A stretch of 64,000 nucleotides of DNA from a bacterium (GCA_019695335.1 JAIBAF010000010.1:16995-80994), one strand, 5' to 3'; counted from the stretch's first letter, positions 36,780 to 46,043 are shown. Notes: generated by a model not told the origin, from the letters alone. Numbers and translations are program-made.

Positions 36780-38765
36780 CTAGTCCTCTTCCGGCTTGCC
36801 TCTCAACGAATCCCAGATCATATATCCGCAGATACCTATGAACATAACCAGTGCAAACAATTCAGCCGAATGCGATTCCGTCCATTCCGGATCAACCCAA
36901 TTAAACCCGAGATAACGAAGAAGTGCGCTGATGACGCCCATCAAAGCGCCGCCGGCAATGAAACCGCTGGCAATCAAAGTTCCGCGTTCACGACGCGCAT
37001 GATTGACCTGTTCATCCTTACTGCGCGTGGAAACAAAATGCGCAATCAAGCCACCAACCAATAGCGGGGCGTTTAATTCCAGCGGAATATACATACCAAG
37101 CGCAAACGGCAACGCGGGCACCCCGATCATTGTCAGCGATAGTGCCATCATTGCTCCTGCGGCATATAACATCCACGGCGCCGGATTACCCGACATCAAA
37201 GGCTGGATCACTGCGGCCATCGCATTCGCCTGCGGTGCGACCAACGCATCCTTGCCGACAAATCCGTACGTCTCGTTCAATAGCAGAATTACCCATCCCA
37301 CGGTCGCCGATGAAGCCAGCGTTCCGGCAAACTTCCATGTCTGCTGCTTGTAAGGCGATGAACCTAGCCAGTAACCGATTTTTAAATCCGTGATAAATGA
37401 ACCGGCGGCAGAAAGAGCCGTGCAAACGACACCGCCGATCAAAAGCGCGGCAACCATCCCGACCTCTCCCGTCAGCCCAACGGAAACTAAAACGATTGAT
37501 GAAATAATCAGTGTCATCAACGTCATACCGGAAACGGGATTCGTGCCGACAATGGCAATTGCATTCGCTGCCACGGTTGTAAACAGGAATGCAATGATCA
37601 TCACGATCAATAAGCCAACCAACGCATGACCAAGATTACTGACCACACCTAGCCAGAAGAAAATAAAAATAGCAATAGCGGTTAATAAAGTCCCTATAGC
37701 AACGATACTCATCGACAAATCGCGTTGCGTGCGGGTACGGCCGTCCGCCGATGCCTTGGGATTTACCAGTTCTTTGAATCCAAGTGTAAAAGCCGACCGA
37801 ATGACTTTCGAAGAACGAATAATACCGATAATTCCCGCCATCGCGATGCCGCCGATGCCGATATGACGCACATAGTTCCTAAAAATTTCTTCCGCAGTCA
37901 TATCATGAATAAGTTTCGTTGCACTTGCCCCCAGCGTCATGCTCAATCCGTCTCCGATATAAGCCACCACCGGAACGAGCAAATACCATGACACAAACGA
38001 TCCGGCGCAGATAATCGCCGAATATTTAAGGCCAATGATATACCCCAATCCCATCACAGCCGCACCAACGTTGATCCGAAAAACCATTTTTGCTTTATCG
38101 GCTAATTCTGCGCCTAGCGGAAATACGCGCGTCGTGAAAACCTCGCTCCACCATCCGAACGTCGCAATAATGAAATCGTAAGCGCCTCCAATGATACCGC
38201 TGATGACCAACACCATGGCTTGTTTGCCGCCTTTTTCACCGGCTACGAGAACTTCCGTCGTCGCCGTGGCTTCGGGAAATGGAAACTTGCCGTGCATGTC
38301 GGATACAAAATATTTTCTAAACGGAATTAAAAATAAAATTCCAAGGCATCCTCCGAGCAACGATGCCAGGAAAACTTTATAGAACTCTGCATATAATTGG
38401 AGAATGTACAACGCCGGAATTGTAAAAATCGCTCCGGCAACAATGGCGCCCGAATTAGCTCCGATTGATTGAATGATGACATTCTCCCCCAGCGCATTTT
38501 TACGTTTGGTCGCGGCGGATAATCCTACGGCAATGATCGCAATCGGAATCGCCGCTTCAAATACTTGCCCGATTTTTAAACCTAAATAGGCTGCCGAAGC
38601 GGAAAATATAACCGCTAACAATAGCCCCCAGAAAACCGATCTGAAATTTACTTCCGGGTAAACTTGCTCCGGAACCATTATCGGTACATACGACTCGCCT
38701 GAATTCAGTTCACGGTAGGCATTGGAAGGAAGCCCTTTGATCTGTGTTGTCCCTTGCTCGTGCAT
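36780..38765 (-). CDS. OPT-family oligopeptide/metal-chelate transporter
   Basis: 661 residues from ATG 38765, which has AAGGAG at ideal spacing; an earlier start at 38798 is unsupported. About 15-16 membrane helices. Conserved stretches include SVFWGLLLAVIFSASAAYLG (about residues 40-59) and KFPFPEATATTEVLVAGEKG (about 160-179), the 'P-F-P-E-A-x-A' signature of prokaryotic OPT proteins, and AIVGTNPVSGMTLMTLII later. Members import oligopeptides or iron-siderophore-like chelates by proton symport. It is convergent with the racemase gene, which ends 17 bp away. Confidence 0.93.
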   Translation of the reverse strand: MHEQGTTQIKGLPSNAYRELNSGESYVPIMVPEQVYPEVNFRSVFWGLLLAVIFSASAAYLGLKIGQVFEAAIPIAIIAVGLSAATKRKNALGENVIIQSIGANSGAIVAGAIFTIPALYILQLYAEFYKVFLASLLGGCLGILFLIPFRKYFVSDMHGKFPFPEATATTEVLVAGEKGGKQAMVLVISGIIGGAYDFIIATFGWWSEVFTTRVFPLGAELADKAKMVFRINVGAAVMGLGYIIGLKYSAIICAGSFVSWYLLVPVVAYIGDGLSMTLGASATKLIHDMTAEEIFRNYVRHIGIGGIAMAGIIGIIRSSKVIRSAFTLGFKELVNPKASADGRTRTQRDLSMSIVAIGTLLTAIAIFIFFWLGVVSNLGHALVGLLIVMIIAFLFTTVAANAIAIVGTNPVSGMTLMTLIISSIVLVSVGLTGEVGMVAALLIGGVVCTALSAAGSFITDLKIGYWLGSSPYKQQTWKFAGTLASSATVGWVILLLNETYGFVGKDALVAPQANAMAAVIQPLMSGNPAPWMLYAAGAMMALSLTMIGVPALPFALGMYIPLELNAPLLVGGLIAHFVSTRSKDEQVNHARRERGTLIASGFIAGGALMGVISALLRYLGFNWVDPEWTESHSAELFALVMFIGICGYMIWDSLRGKPEED

Positions 38766-38935
38766 ACGTATCTCCTTTTCCGTCTTGATCCAATACAATT
38801 ACGGGAAGATACGCAGGGAACTATATTTACACGCTGATAGAGGTCATGTGGAAATATGACTTGCGGACATGTGAAGCAACAAATTCACAACGGTAAGCTT
38901 TCATAAAATTTGGTTGCAAAATCTTGAAGCAATGC

Positions 38936-39421
38936 TCAAGACTTTTTGCGCGGATCGATAGCTTTTGGTTCGTCAATAACCATGATGTTGTTGATATTCA
39001 CTTCAACGGTATGAATCGTTTCACCGGGTGAATAGAACCATTCCAATATAACCTGTCCTTTGTGCGACAAAACATCTTTGACTACGCCTTTAGTCATCTT
39101 ATTAGCCGCACCGTACATCACCACCATGCCGGTTTTAAGTTCGGCCATTTCTGCTGGATGAAACTTAGTGATGACATGTTTTGTCCAAACGCGTTTGCTT
39201 TTTTCGGTAGCGTGGGAATTGTACAGCCATTCGACCTGATATTCGCCTTTAGTCGCTTCGCTTCCGGCAATAATCACTTTGGCCAGTCCGTATTCGGCAG
39301 TAAAAAGATGCGCATCAAAATAACATGCCAATACTTCTTCGGCTTTCTGCGGTTTGATCATTGCTTCTTGCGCATGAATTCCAGACGCCAACATCATTAC
39401 AAAAATCGTTAAGCTTTTCAT
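38936..39421 (-). CDS. secreted protein of unknown function
   Basis: 161 residues from ATG 39421, preceded by GGAGG. A signal peptide (MKSLTIFVMMLASGIHAQ) is followed by a small soluble domain with EEVLACYFDAHLFTAEYGLA and TGMVVMYGAANKMTKGVVKD. No family recognised. It stands between the OPT gene and the B12 locus, co-oriented with both, 146 bp after the BFD-like gene, and probably has its own promoter. Confidence 0.65.
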   Translation of the reverse strand: MKSLTIFVMMLASGIHAQEAMIKPQKAEEVLACYFDAHLFTAEYGLAKVIIAGSEATKGEYQVEWLYNSHATEKSKRVWTKHVITKFHPAEMAELKTGMVVMYGAANKMTKGVVKDVLSHKGQVILEWFYSPGETIHTVEVNINNIMVIDEPKAIDPRKKS

Positions 39422-39567
39422 ATAACCTCCAAAAAAAGATCCTATCAATGCGACAAATAACCGGAAGGTAATTGAATGACGAGTCCAGAAAATAAAAAAC
39501 GTCACAGCGTCATGAAAATTCATGATCAGCGTGACGTATCTGGCAACAAAATGATTCTAAAATACGA

Positions 39568-39762
39568 TTACATCTCGATGATATCAAAATGGGTTTCACC
39601 GGTGGCGATCATTTTTTCAACATATGGGAGGCAAAGGCGGCAATTCACTCCGAATTTGATGCGGGTCTGCAATTCACCGACAGTCTTGCAATGAAAACGA
39701 TCGACGACTTTCTTCATTTCTTCAAAAGTGAGGTTTTCGCATACGCATCGGTTAACTTTCAT
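39568..39762 (-). CDS. BFD-like [2Fe-2S]-binding small protein
   Basis: 64 residues starting at ATG 39762, one base overlap (TAATG) with the adenosyltransferase stop and with AAGGA upstream. The cysteines fall as C-x-C near the start (RCVCENLTFEEMKKVV) and C-x-x-C near residue 42 (GVNCRLCLPYVEKM), the four-cysteine pattern of BFD/Fer2_BFD domains that hold a [2Fe-2S] cluster. The family includes bacterioferritin-associated ferredoxin. Its place as last gene of the B12 operon suggests electron supply for cobalt reduction, an inference. Confidence 0.8.
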   Translation of the reverse strand: MKVNRCVCENLTFEEMKKVVDRFHCKTVGELQTRIKFGVNCRLCLPYVEKMIATGETHFDIIEM

Positions 39763-40307
39763 TAATCCTTGCTCCACTTAACCTCGTCTTTTCCTGCAAA
39801 TTTATTCGCCCACCGGGCAAGCACAAAAAGTAAATCGGAAAGACGATTCAGATACGTCACAACCATCGGCCCGATATTTTCTTCTTTGGATAGACTGACG
39901 GTGAGGCGCTCTGCGCGCCGGCAAACATTGCGCGCCAAATGCAGGTACGCTGAGGTGGTAGTTCCACCCGGAAAGATAAAACTGGTCAGTTCCGGCAATT
40001 GCGCATCGATGGTATCAATAGACTGCTCCAATTTTTCAACATGAACGGCTTGCATGCGCGGAATGTAACTATTTTGATTATCGTATGGCGTTGCCAGATC
40101 GGCGCCAAGATTAAACAAATCGTTCTGAATCTGAAGTAATATCACGTCGAGCTCTTTTGGCAATTTTACGCTTCGCGCAATTCCAATAACGGAATTGAGT
40201 TCATCGACGGTGCCGTACGACTCGATACGCAAAGCATCTTTTGAAACTCTTCCACCGCCGAAAAGTCCTGTCGTACCGTCATCCCCTGTTTTAGTATAGA
40301 TTTTCAC
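39762..40307 (-). CDS. pduO: PduO-type cob(I)alamin adenosyltransferase
   Basis: 181 residues from a GTG at 40307, chosen because AGGAG lies 5 bases upstream; an upstream TTG at 40328 is less likely. The N-terminal VKIYTKTGDDGTTGLFGGGR carries the ATP-binding T-K-x-G-D-x-G-x-T motif. GGTTTSAYLHLARNVCRRAE and RLSDLLFVLARW are the helical PduO signatures (cobalamin and ATP contacts). The enzyme transfers the adenosyl group of ATP to cob(I)alamin. It lies in the B12 operon between a BtuG-like gene and the BFD-like gene. Confidence 0.95.
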   Translation of the reverse strand: MKIYTKTGDDGTTGLFGGGRVSKDALRIESYGTVDELNSVIGIARSVKLPKELDVILLQIQNDLFNLGADLATPYDNQNSYIPRMQAVHVEKLEQSIDTIDAQLPELTSFIFPGGTTTSAYLHLARNVCRRAERLTVSLSKEENIGPMVVTYLNRLSDLLFVLARWANKFAGKDEVKWSKD

Positions 40308-40314
40308 GTTGCTC

Positions 40315-41322
40315 CTAATCTGCTCCAACGATCATGGATGGCGCTACGCCAACCGGATATTGTTTTTTGAAATTGAATTGTGAATCGAAGCGATATAAAA
40401 ATCCGTTGGAAACAAAATCCAAACCGTCGGTCGCCATCAATTCGCCATTGACAAATGCCAAGGCATAAAACGTCAAACTATTACTGATGGATTTGACCGC
40501 AACATTGAGATTCAAATTATAAATACGTAAAGAATTGCTTCCGGAAATATATGCCAGCAATGAATCTTGAAGAGCAAGTTTTACCGGCCTTACGTTTTGA
40601 AATTCTTCAAGCTTTTCGGCCATGGTTTCGGAATTAGCATCAATCACAGCAATAAAACCAACTTCGCTGCTCAAACCGGAGCATGCAACATAAACCCGGT
40701 TTCTCGAAAGATCGGCTGCGATGGCAACGGGGTTTTTTCCGACAATGATCGTGTCAGCCTGCTCTGTAGAAAGATTGATCACCGATATGACCGAGTCATT
40801 ACGATTTGGGGAATTTGAAATAAAAGCTTTGTTGCCTATTAAAGTAATTTCATCCGGACGGTGACGCAATTTGATCGTCGACTCCACCGCATGGGTCGCA
40901 TAATCGATTTTTATAACGGCGCTGTCTTCATAAGACGTGACGTATAATTTGCCATTGGTATATACAAGATTTCTCGGCGTTTTAATATCATCAATCGTAG
41001 CAACACTCTCAAAAGTACGCGTATTGATGATGTCGATTTTGTCCGAAAATGTAACGGCAATAAATCCAAGCGAATCGACCACCAGTATACTGTGAGCCAT
41101 ATCGCCTAATTTATTGCCGTTAGCTTTTTTATAAACATTCGTAAAAGTCGTGTCGTACGTCGCTGTGTCAAGAATGCTCAGTGTAGAATTGCCAGCGCCG
41201 TAATTACCTTCACATACGATAAAAACGGAATGTTCGCCTGTTGGTAAAAAATCATCGCCGCCGCCGGAAGCGCCGCAACCGGCTATCGCCATGCATCCCA
41301 GTATAACGAACACAAACCGCAA
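40315..41322 (-). CDS. BtuG-like beta-propeller lipoprotein (second copy)
   Basis: 335 residues. The lipobox MAIAGC puts the lipidated cysteine near residue 16. The mature start has SVFIVCEGNYGAGNSTLSIL, the 'F-I-x-x-E-G-N-x-x-x-x-x-x-x-L-S' entrance of DUF5074/YncE-like propellers, and repeated blade words such as VYVACSGLSSEVGFIAVIDA follow. In Bacteroides, BtuG is a surface seven-bladed propeller lipoprotein that hands cobalamin to BtuB; the shared family and location support a BtuG-like role, but sequence identity was not measured. It ends 8 bases before the adenosyltransferase start and follows a DUF6580 gene. Confidence 0.75.
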   Translation of the reverse strand: MRFVFVILGCMAIAGCGASGGGDDFLPTGEHSVFIVCEGNYGAGNSTLSILDTATYDTTFTNVYKKANGNKLGDMAHSILVVDSLGFIAVTFSDKIDIINTRTFESVATIDDIKTPRNLVYTNGKLYVTSYEDSAVIKIDYATHAVESTIKLRHRPDEITLIGNKAFISNSPNRNDSVISVINLSTEQADTIIVGKNPVAIAADLSRNRVYVACSGLSSEVGFIAVIDANSETMAEKLEEFQNVRPVKLALQDSLLAYISGSNSLRIYNLNLNVAVKSISNSLTFYALAFVNGELMATDGLDFVSNGFLYRFDSQFNFKKQYPVGVAPSMIVGAD

Positions 41323-41333
41323 ATAAACTCCTG

Positions 41334-41888
41334 TTATTTCGGATTAACGACTACCGGTTTAAGACGAGCCGTAATCGCATGGCTAAGCAATTCATAGATT
41401 GCAATGAATACGGAAATAAACAGCAGGTCCCCGCCGAGTGAATTTCTGAAAAACGGAATGGCCATGATGTAACACTGAATCAGACCGGCCATGTCTTTCG
41501 TATATGTATCATAGGCAAGCCACGTAGCAAAATTAGTCCATATAAAAAAGATCACAGCTGATGCGATTGTTCCGCCTAATGTACGAACGATAAACTTTGT
41601 CCTGTGAGCGCGTTCGTTTTTAATCCACGCACCGATCAAAGCACTAAGCGCAATACATGCGTAAATGACCGGCGTAACCATCCAATCAAAACCGAGGATT
41701 GAATCAGCCACGATCATGGACAGCAGCGGAAGAGCAATGGCATATTTTTTATTCAGGTAAATTCCACCGAAAATCGCCGTTGCACATACCGGGGTGAAAT
41801 TCCACGGATGAGGTAACAACCGGTAAAATGCAATTAATAATACTACTACCACAGTCGGAATATAGGCGAGCCACTTTTCGGTACGCAT
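41334..41888 (-). CDS. DUF6580-type membrane protein, putative S component
   Basis: 184 residues with five to six membrane helices. WNFTPVCATAIFGGIYLNKK (about residues 29-48) followed by ALPLLSMIVADSILGFDW is the diagnostic N-terminal half of DUF6580 proteins, annotated as putative transport proteins related to ECF substrate-binding (S) components. ATG 41888 follows GGAGG; an upstream TTG at 41900 is not needed. In this locus it is the only integral membrane transporter candidate, so it may carry cobalamin or a precursor across the inner membrane; this is inferred from context. Confidence 0.7.
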   Translation of the reverse strand: MRTEKWLAYIPTVVVVLLIAFYRLLPHPWNFTPVCATAIFGGIYLNKKYAIALPLLSMIVADSILGFDWMVTPVIYACIALSALIGAWIKNERAHRTKFIVRTLGGTIASAVIFFIWTNFATWLAYDTYTKDMAGLIQCYIMAIPFFRNSLGGDLLFISVFIAIYELLSHAITARLKPVVVNPK

Positions 41889-41905
41889 GGTTTCCTCCAA
41901 GAGTT

Positions 41906-42835
41906 TTAATGTATATGAATGACTTCTTTTTCAAGATATCGATAATGATGCCTGCTTTGAGGCTGCAAAATATAAGACAAGATTTCTACACTGTCAACAA
42001 TTCTCGGGCCGGACCGATTGAAGAAATAATGACCGTCCGCAACATACACTCGACCCGTTTTCACTGCTTTGAGCGAAAGCCACCAGTCGTTTCCTGTCAA
42101 TGCCTGCAATTCTCGTAACGAATTTTCGACGGTAAACCCGCACGGAGCGATCACCAGAACGTCCGGATCGGCATCGATCAGAAAATTCATATCGATGAAT
42201 TCAGAATGATGTCCTGCTTTTCCGCCTACCGGTATACCTCCTGCCATATCAATCATTTCAGGAATCCAGTTTCCACCAATCATCAACGGATCGATCCATT
42301 CGACAAATGCAACCGTCGGCTTCGTCGTTTTTCCAGCGAATTGCCGAACTGTGTTCAGTCGAACGTCAATATCCTCGAGAATCTTTTCCGCACGACTTTC
42401 TACGCTTAATGCAATACCGAGCTTCTTAATTTCTTCAAAAATATCTCCCAGCGTCATCGGATTCAGTGTGAAAATCCTAATGTCCGATCGCTTCAACTCC
42501 TGCACGGCTTGCACAACATCGTTGAACGAAACGGCACATACCTCGCATTGCTTTTGGGTAATGATCATGTTCGGCTCGAGCTGTTTTAATTGCTCAGTGC
42601 AAATACGATATACGCTGCCGGATCGGCGAACGGTCTCACGCACTTGCCGGTCAATATCGCCGCTGGATGCATCTGAATCGATTTTGGATTCCGTAACCAC
42701 AGGTAATTTTTTCACGTCTACCGGAAAATCACAGCCATGTGAAACGGCAACCAAATTATCTCGCAACCCCAATGCGCAAACCATCTCCGTCGCGCAAGAC
42801 AAAAGTGAGGCTATTTTTAAATTGGATGATATCAA
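41906..42835 (-). CDS. BtuF-like cobalamin-binding protein, no signal peptide
   Basis: 309 residues, periplasmic-binding fold of the BtuF/FecB type. LKIASLLSCATEMVCALGL is the usual start, AVSHGCDFP the first ligand loop, TLNPMTLGDIFEEIKKLGIA is mid-protein, and VAFVEWIDPLMIGGNWIPEM falls near residue 185. No signal peptide or lipobox is visible, though BtuF is normally periplasmic. The only start candidate is TTG 42835, overlapping the previous stop by four bases. The usual partners BtuC and BtuD are absent. Either the export signal is lost or it acts in the cytoplasm, for example as a carrier. Confidence 0.8.
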   Translation of the reverse strand: MISSNLKIASLLSCATEMVCALGLRDNLVAVSHGCDFPVDVKKLPVVTESKIDSDASSGDIDRQVRETVRRSGSVYRICTEQLKQLEPNMIITQKQCEVCAVSFNDVVQAVQELKRSDIRIFTLNPMTLGDIFEEIKKLGIALSVESRAEKILEDIDVRLNTVRQFAGKTTKPTVAFVEWIDPLMIGGNWIPEMIDMAGGIPVGGKAGHHSEFIDMNFLIDADPDVLVIAPCGFTVENSLRELQALTGNDWWLSLKAVKTGRVYVADGHYFFNRSGPRIVDSVEILSYILQPQSRHHYRYLEKEVIHIH

Positions 42836-43878
42836 TTTTCTTCATTCCTGAAAATAATCGCCGTAGGAAATTCTCCAACATCTTTTTCATTGATCTTTTC
42901 AAAAGCCGAATTAAATATCAAAAATTTTCCAAGCAGTGCCGGCGTCGTTGCGTACACGTTACGATCGTCATCGTCTTCATTGACTGCGACCTGATAATAA
43001 TTTCCGTCAATCGTATCGGTCAGTGACAGCGTAGAAGGATCGAAAACCTGGATTAAACCGGTATAGCCGCTGATAAAAAATCCGTGATCGTCATTCAATG
43101 CGATCCGGGACGGGTACAGTGTATCCGTTGCGGCTCCGCGCGTAATTGTGACGAGCGAATCAAGCAATTGGTTGTTCGATCCATTGATTACAAAAATTCC
43201 GCCTGGGACTTTTAGATCACCATATTCATTGCCGTTGCATGCTACATATATTTTATTCCCTGATCGCGCGAATCTCATCGGCCCGTATCCGACACGAATA
43301 TTTTGCAGCACTTGGTTGGTTGTTGTGTTAATCACGGAAACCGTGTTGTCGTATCCAAAACCGGAATTGGCCACATACGCACGATCATTGATGACGACAA
43401 TTGCTTCCGGAAACGATCCGACTATGATAGAATCTGTAATAGTCAAATTGGTAAAATCCAAAATTTTCACATTACCATCCCAACTTGAAATGTAGGCCCT
43501 GTTGCCGGAAACTTCTTTGATGAAGCGAGGCTGGGCCGTCGGTATATCTTTGATTTTGATAAATGAATTTAAACTTACAATGCGGATGAGATTTGAATTA
43601 TTGGCAATTATAATGGCCAGCGTATCTTTGATCAGCATATCCTGCAACACATCGCCGCCGGTAACGCCATTGGCATTAAGAAATAAATTATTGGTTACGG
43701 CTTGTCCGGCAATATCGTAATACGAAACGTCGCCTGTATTATTATTAAAATTGCCTTCGTTGACAATAAAAATTCCAAGCGTTGTAATATTGTTCGGGCC
43801 ATGATTGCCGGTATTTTCGGAACAAGATACAAACAATACGGATACAACTATCCCTATAAGCACCTTTAACGATTTCAT
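42832..43878 (-). CDS. BtuG-like beta-propeller lipoprotein (first copy)
   Basis: 348 residues. Lipobox VLFVSC places the cysteine near residue 19. The mature N-terminus has LGIFIVNEGNFNNNTGDVSY, the propeller entrance motif shared with the second copy, then blade repeats (AYVANSGFGYDNTVSVINTT, IYVACNGNEYGD). The pair are paralogues of the BtuG/DUF5074 type. Position directly downstream of btuB supports a role in capturing cobalamin at the surface and delivering it to the receptor. AGGAG precedes ATG 43878. The 105-bp gap to btuB carries a GC-rich dyad. Confidence 0.78.
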   Translation of the reverse strand: MKSLKVLIGIVVSVLFVSCSENTGNHGPNNITTLGIFIVNEGNFNNNTGDVSYYDIAGQAVTNNLFLNANGVTGGDVLQDMLIKDTLAIIIANNSNLIRIVSLNSFIKIKDIPTAQPRFIKEVSGNRAYISSWDGNVKILDFTNLTITDSIIVGSFPEAIVVINDRAYVANSGFGYDNTVSVINTTTNQVLQNIRVGYGPMRFARSGNKIYVACNGNEYGDLKVPGGIFVINGSNNQLLDSLVTITRGAATDTLYPSRIALNDDHGFFISGYTGLIQVFDPSTLSLTDTIDGNYYQVAVNEDDDDRNVYATTPALLGKFLIFNSAFEKINEKDVGEFPTAIIFRNEEN

Positions 43879-43983
43879 GCTTTCTCCTGTGTGTTATTAT
43901 TATAAATTAACGTTCGATGCTGCCCCGTTTGATGGCACCCGGGCACGCACCGAAGGGTGCTGCTTATTTATTTTTCGATTCAA

Positions 43984-45930
43984 TCAATAAGTTACCGCGA
44001 CTGAAAAAAGAAATTCACGCGAAACCGTTGGAAATAAACTCACCGGCTCAAAATACGCATCGAAAACATTTTTCACATCCATCCGCAACGTCGTTTTAAT
44101 TCGTTTTATCCTGAACGAATATCCTACGCCTGCATCGGTAATCCAATAAGGCTTCAGAACCAACGTGTTTTGTAAATTGGCAAAACGTTCACTCACATAA
44201 CGAGTCGTCGCCGTCGTCGTCCATTGCCTGAATGACAAGGAATGACTCATTTTAAAACTGTATAACGGTTGATACCGCGCTCTGTAGTCTTGATCCGGTT
44301 CGCTCTGATCGATTGCACGGTTTTTGGTGTAATTGAACTCGCTTTTCCAGAAGTTTTGAAAAGCATAAGCGGCTATAATTTCATAACCTTGAGATAACGT
44401 CTTGGCCTGATTAATTGGCGTAACCGGATTGGACACGAGCCACACGATCTGATCGCGCGTACGGATTCTGAAAACATTAAAATCCAACTGCAATGATCCT
44501 ATGTCGCTTTCGGCTCCGTACGTAATACCGGCATCGATGGAGACCGACCGTTCCGGCTTGATCGAAGCATTCCCGATCGCGCCGTCACCCCGCCAAAAAC
44601 GTTCATTAAAAGTCGGCGCGCGAAAATTCTTTCCCGCCGAAGCTCGAATTGCATAATATCTTTTCCCATCACGTTTCAGGCCATTCACGCCGATTTTCGG
44701 GCTCCAGGCTGTACCGTAGAGAGAATAATGATCCACGCGGATCGATGGAAATATTAAAATTTGATCCAGCCATTTCATCCCGGGATTCCAACGTACCTCA
44801 TCACCTGCGAATGCGCCCTGATGATTGACATCCGGCGTTTCAAATCCCGACGTATTGGTTACTGAGCCCGATCGTTCTTCTGAAAAACCTTTAGCCCCCG
44901 AAAACGTTCCTACCAAACCGCCGGTAAATTTGTGAGCGGCATTGAATTGAAATTCCTGGATCAATTCGCCACTCCATGTGTAAGTTTTTGTATAGCTATT
45001 CAACACAGGTTCAACATTGGAATAATTGAGCCGCGTGAAAAAATAAGAAGCCGATCCGCGAATCAACCACTGGTCAGTGGCCTGGTAGGAGGCTTGCGGA
45101 TTGATTGAAATCTGACGGTCCCCCTGCGTCTCACCGGATAATGCCGAAGTATTATTAAAAATGGTCGAAGGAAATTCAATATCGCGCCACAGCCAGTGAT
45201 GGTTTAGGACAATATCCCATTTGGGTGTCAGCCGGCGTACGCTCATCCACCACGCATGACTGTTCGTCGATGAATTGACCCGGTATACTTTTTTATCGCT
45301 GATAGGATCGTTAACTTTGTAACTGCTGTCAGGTTGATATTCGCGGCGATAGATCAACGAAGTATTCCAACCGGCAAGTGGAAACCGTAAACTCATTCGC
45401 CAAGTACGTTGATCAAAGGTAGAAATTGCGGCTTCGGATTGAGCTGAAAAATTCTGCGCAGTCTTTGAACCTTTGGTGATGATATTGATCACTCCACCGA
45501 CGGCATCAGCGCCATACAAAGCCGACGCGCCGCCACGATACACTTCGATACGCTCGACGTCTTCAAGATTGATCAGGCTCAAATCCGCAAGACCATACGC
45601 GGGATTGTTGAGTTTAACACCGTCGCGCAAGACCAGCACCTGTTCACCCGTCGAACCGCGCATGGATAAGAGTTTGACGCTGCTGATTCCGCCATAGTCT
45701 TTGAATTCGATCCCCGCAACCGATTTCAGCGCGTCCTGCAACATTTGAACGTGCGCCTGCTCCAGTGTTTCGCGGGTGATCACCTGCATGGAATTTGGCG
45801 CTTCAAGCGCATATATTTTCGAACGTGTTGCCGTGATCACCGTTTCGTCAAACCGGTATGTCTTTAATGAATCCTGCGCCGCCAACGGCCACACGCTCAA
45901 CAACCATGGTATATAAAAAAAATATCGCAT
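43984..45930 (-). CDS. btuB: TonB-dependent outer-membrane receptor, BtuB-like
   Basis: 648 residues from ATG 45930; an upstream TTG at 45936 falls in the terminator tail. Signal peptide MRYFFYIPWLLSVWPLAAQ, then the TonB-box-like DETVITATR (about residues 28-36). The plug domain has NSMQVITRETLEQAHVQMLQ and GSTGEQVLVLRDGVKLNNPA. The 22-stranded barrel ends in aromatic VAVTY. Gene context (riboswitch, BtuF-like protein, adenosyltransferase) makes cobalamin the likely ligand; energy comes from TonB-ExbBD encoded elsewhere. GAGGA of the ribosome site is part of the riboswitch terminator stem, 12 bases from the start, so translation may also be masked by that hairpin. Confidence 0.93.
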   Translation of the reverse strand: MRYFFYIPWLLSVWPLAAQDSLKTYRFDETVITATRSKIYALEAPNSMQVITRETLEQAHVQMLQDALKSVAGIEFKDYGGISSVKLLSMRGSTGEQVLVLRDGVKLNNPAYGLADLSLINLEDVERIEVYRGGASALYGADAVGGVINIITKGSKTAQNFSAQSEAAISTFDQRTWRMSLRFPLAGWNTSLIYRREYQPDSSYKVNDPISDKKVYRVNSSTNSHAWWMSVRRLTPKWDIVLNHHWLWRDIEFPSTIFNNTSALSGETQGDRQISINPQASYQATDQWLIRGSASYFFTRLNYSNVEPVLNSYTKTYTWSGELIQEFQFNAAHKFTGGLVGTFSGAKGFSEERSGSVTNTSGFETPDVNHQGAFAGDEVRWNPGMKWLDQILIFPSIRVDHYSLYGTAWSPKIGVNGLKRDGKRYYAIRASAGKNFRAPTFNERFWRGDGAIGNASIKPERSVSIDAGITYGAESDIGSLQLDFNVFRIRTRDQIVWLVSNPVTPINQAKTLSQGYEIIAAYAFQNFWKSEFNYTKNRAIDQSEPDQDYRARYQPLYSFKMSHSLSFRQWTTTATTRYVSERFANLQNTLVLKPYWITDAGVGYSFRIKRIKTTLRMDVKNVFDAYFEPVSLFPTVSREFLFSVAVTY

Positions 45931-45934
45931 AGGC

Positions 45935-45968
45935 AAAAAAAATCCTCACTCCGAATGGAATGAGGATT
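45935..45968 (-). terminator. riboswitch-controlled intrinsic terminator
   Basis: On the minus strand AATCCTCA / TGAGGATT (45961-45968 and 45941-45948) closes a hairpin with further TCC/GGA pairing inside, followed by a run of U (six Ts, 45935-45940). It sits between the cobalamin riboswitch and btuB, immediately before the start codon, and its 3' arm contains the GAGGA ribosome site. Confidence 0.85.
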
Positions 45969-46043
45969 AATCAACGATCTAGATTTAAGAAAATCTTAAA
46001 CGATTTTTGTTAACACTCGCCTTCCCTCGAAGGATTGTAAAAC

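Noticed and set aside
36780..38765. OPT transporter as part of the LysR-racemase unit
   Set aside because: It is convergent with the racemase gene and has its own ribosome site and leader, so shared transcription is excluded.
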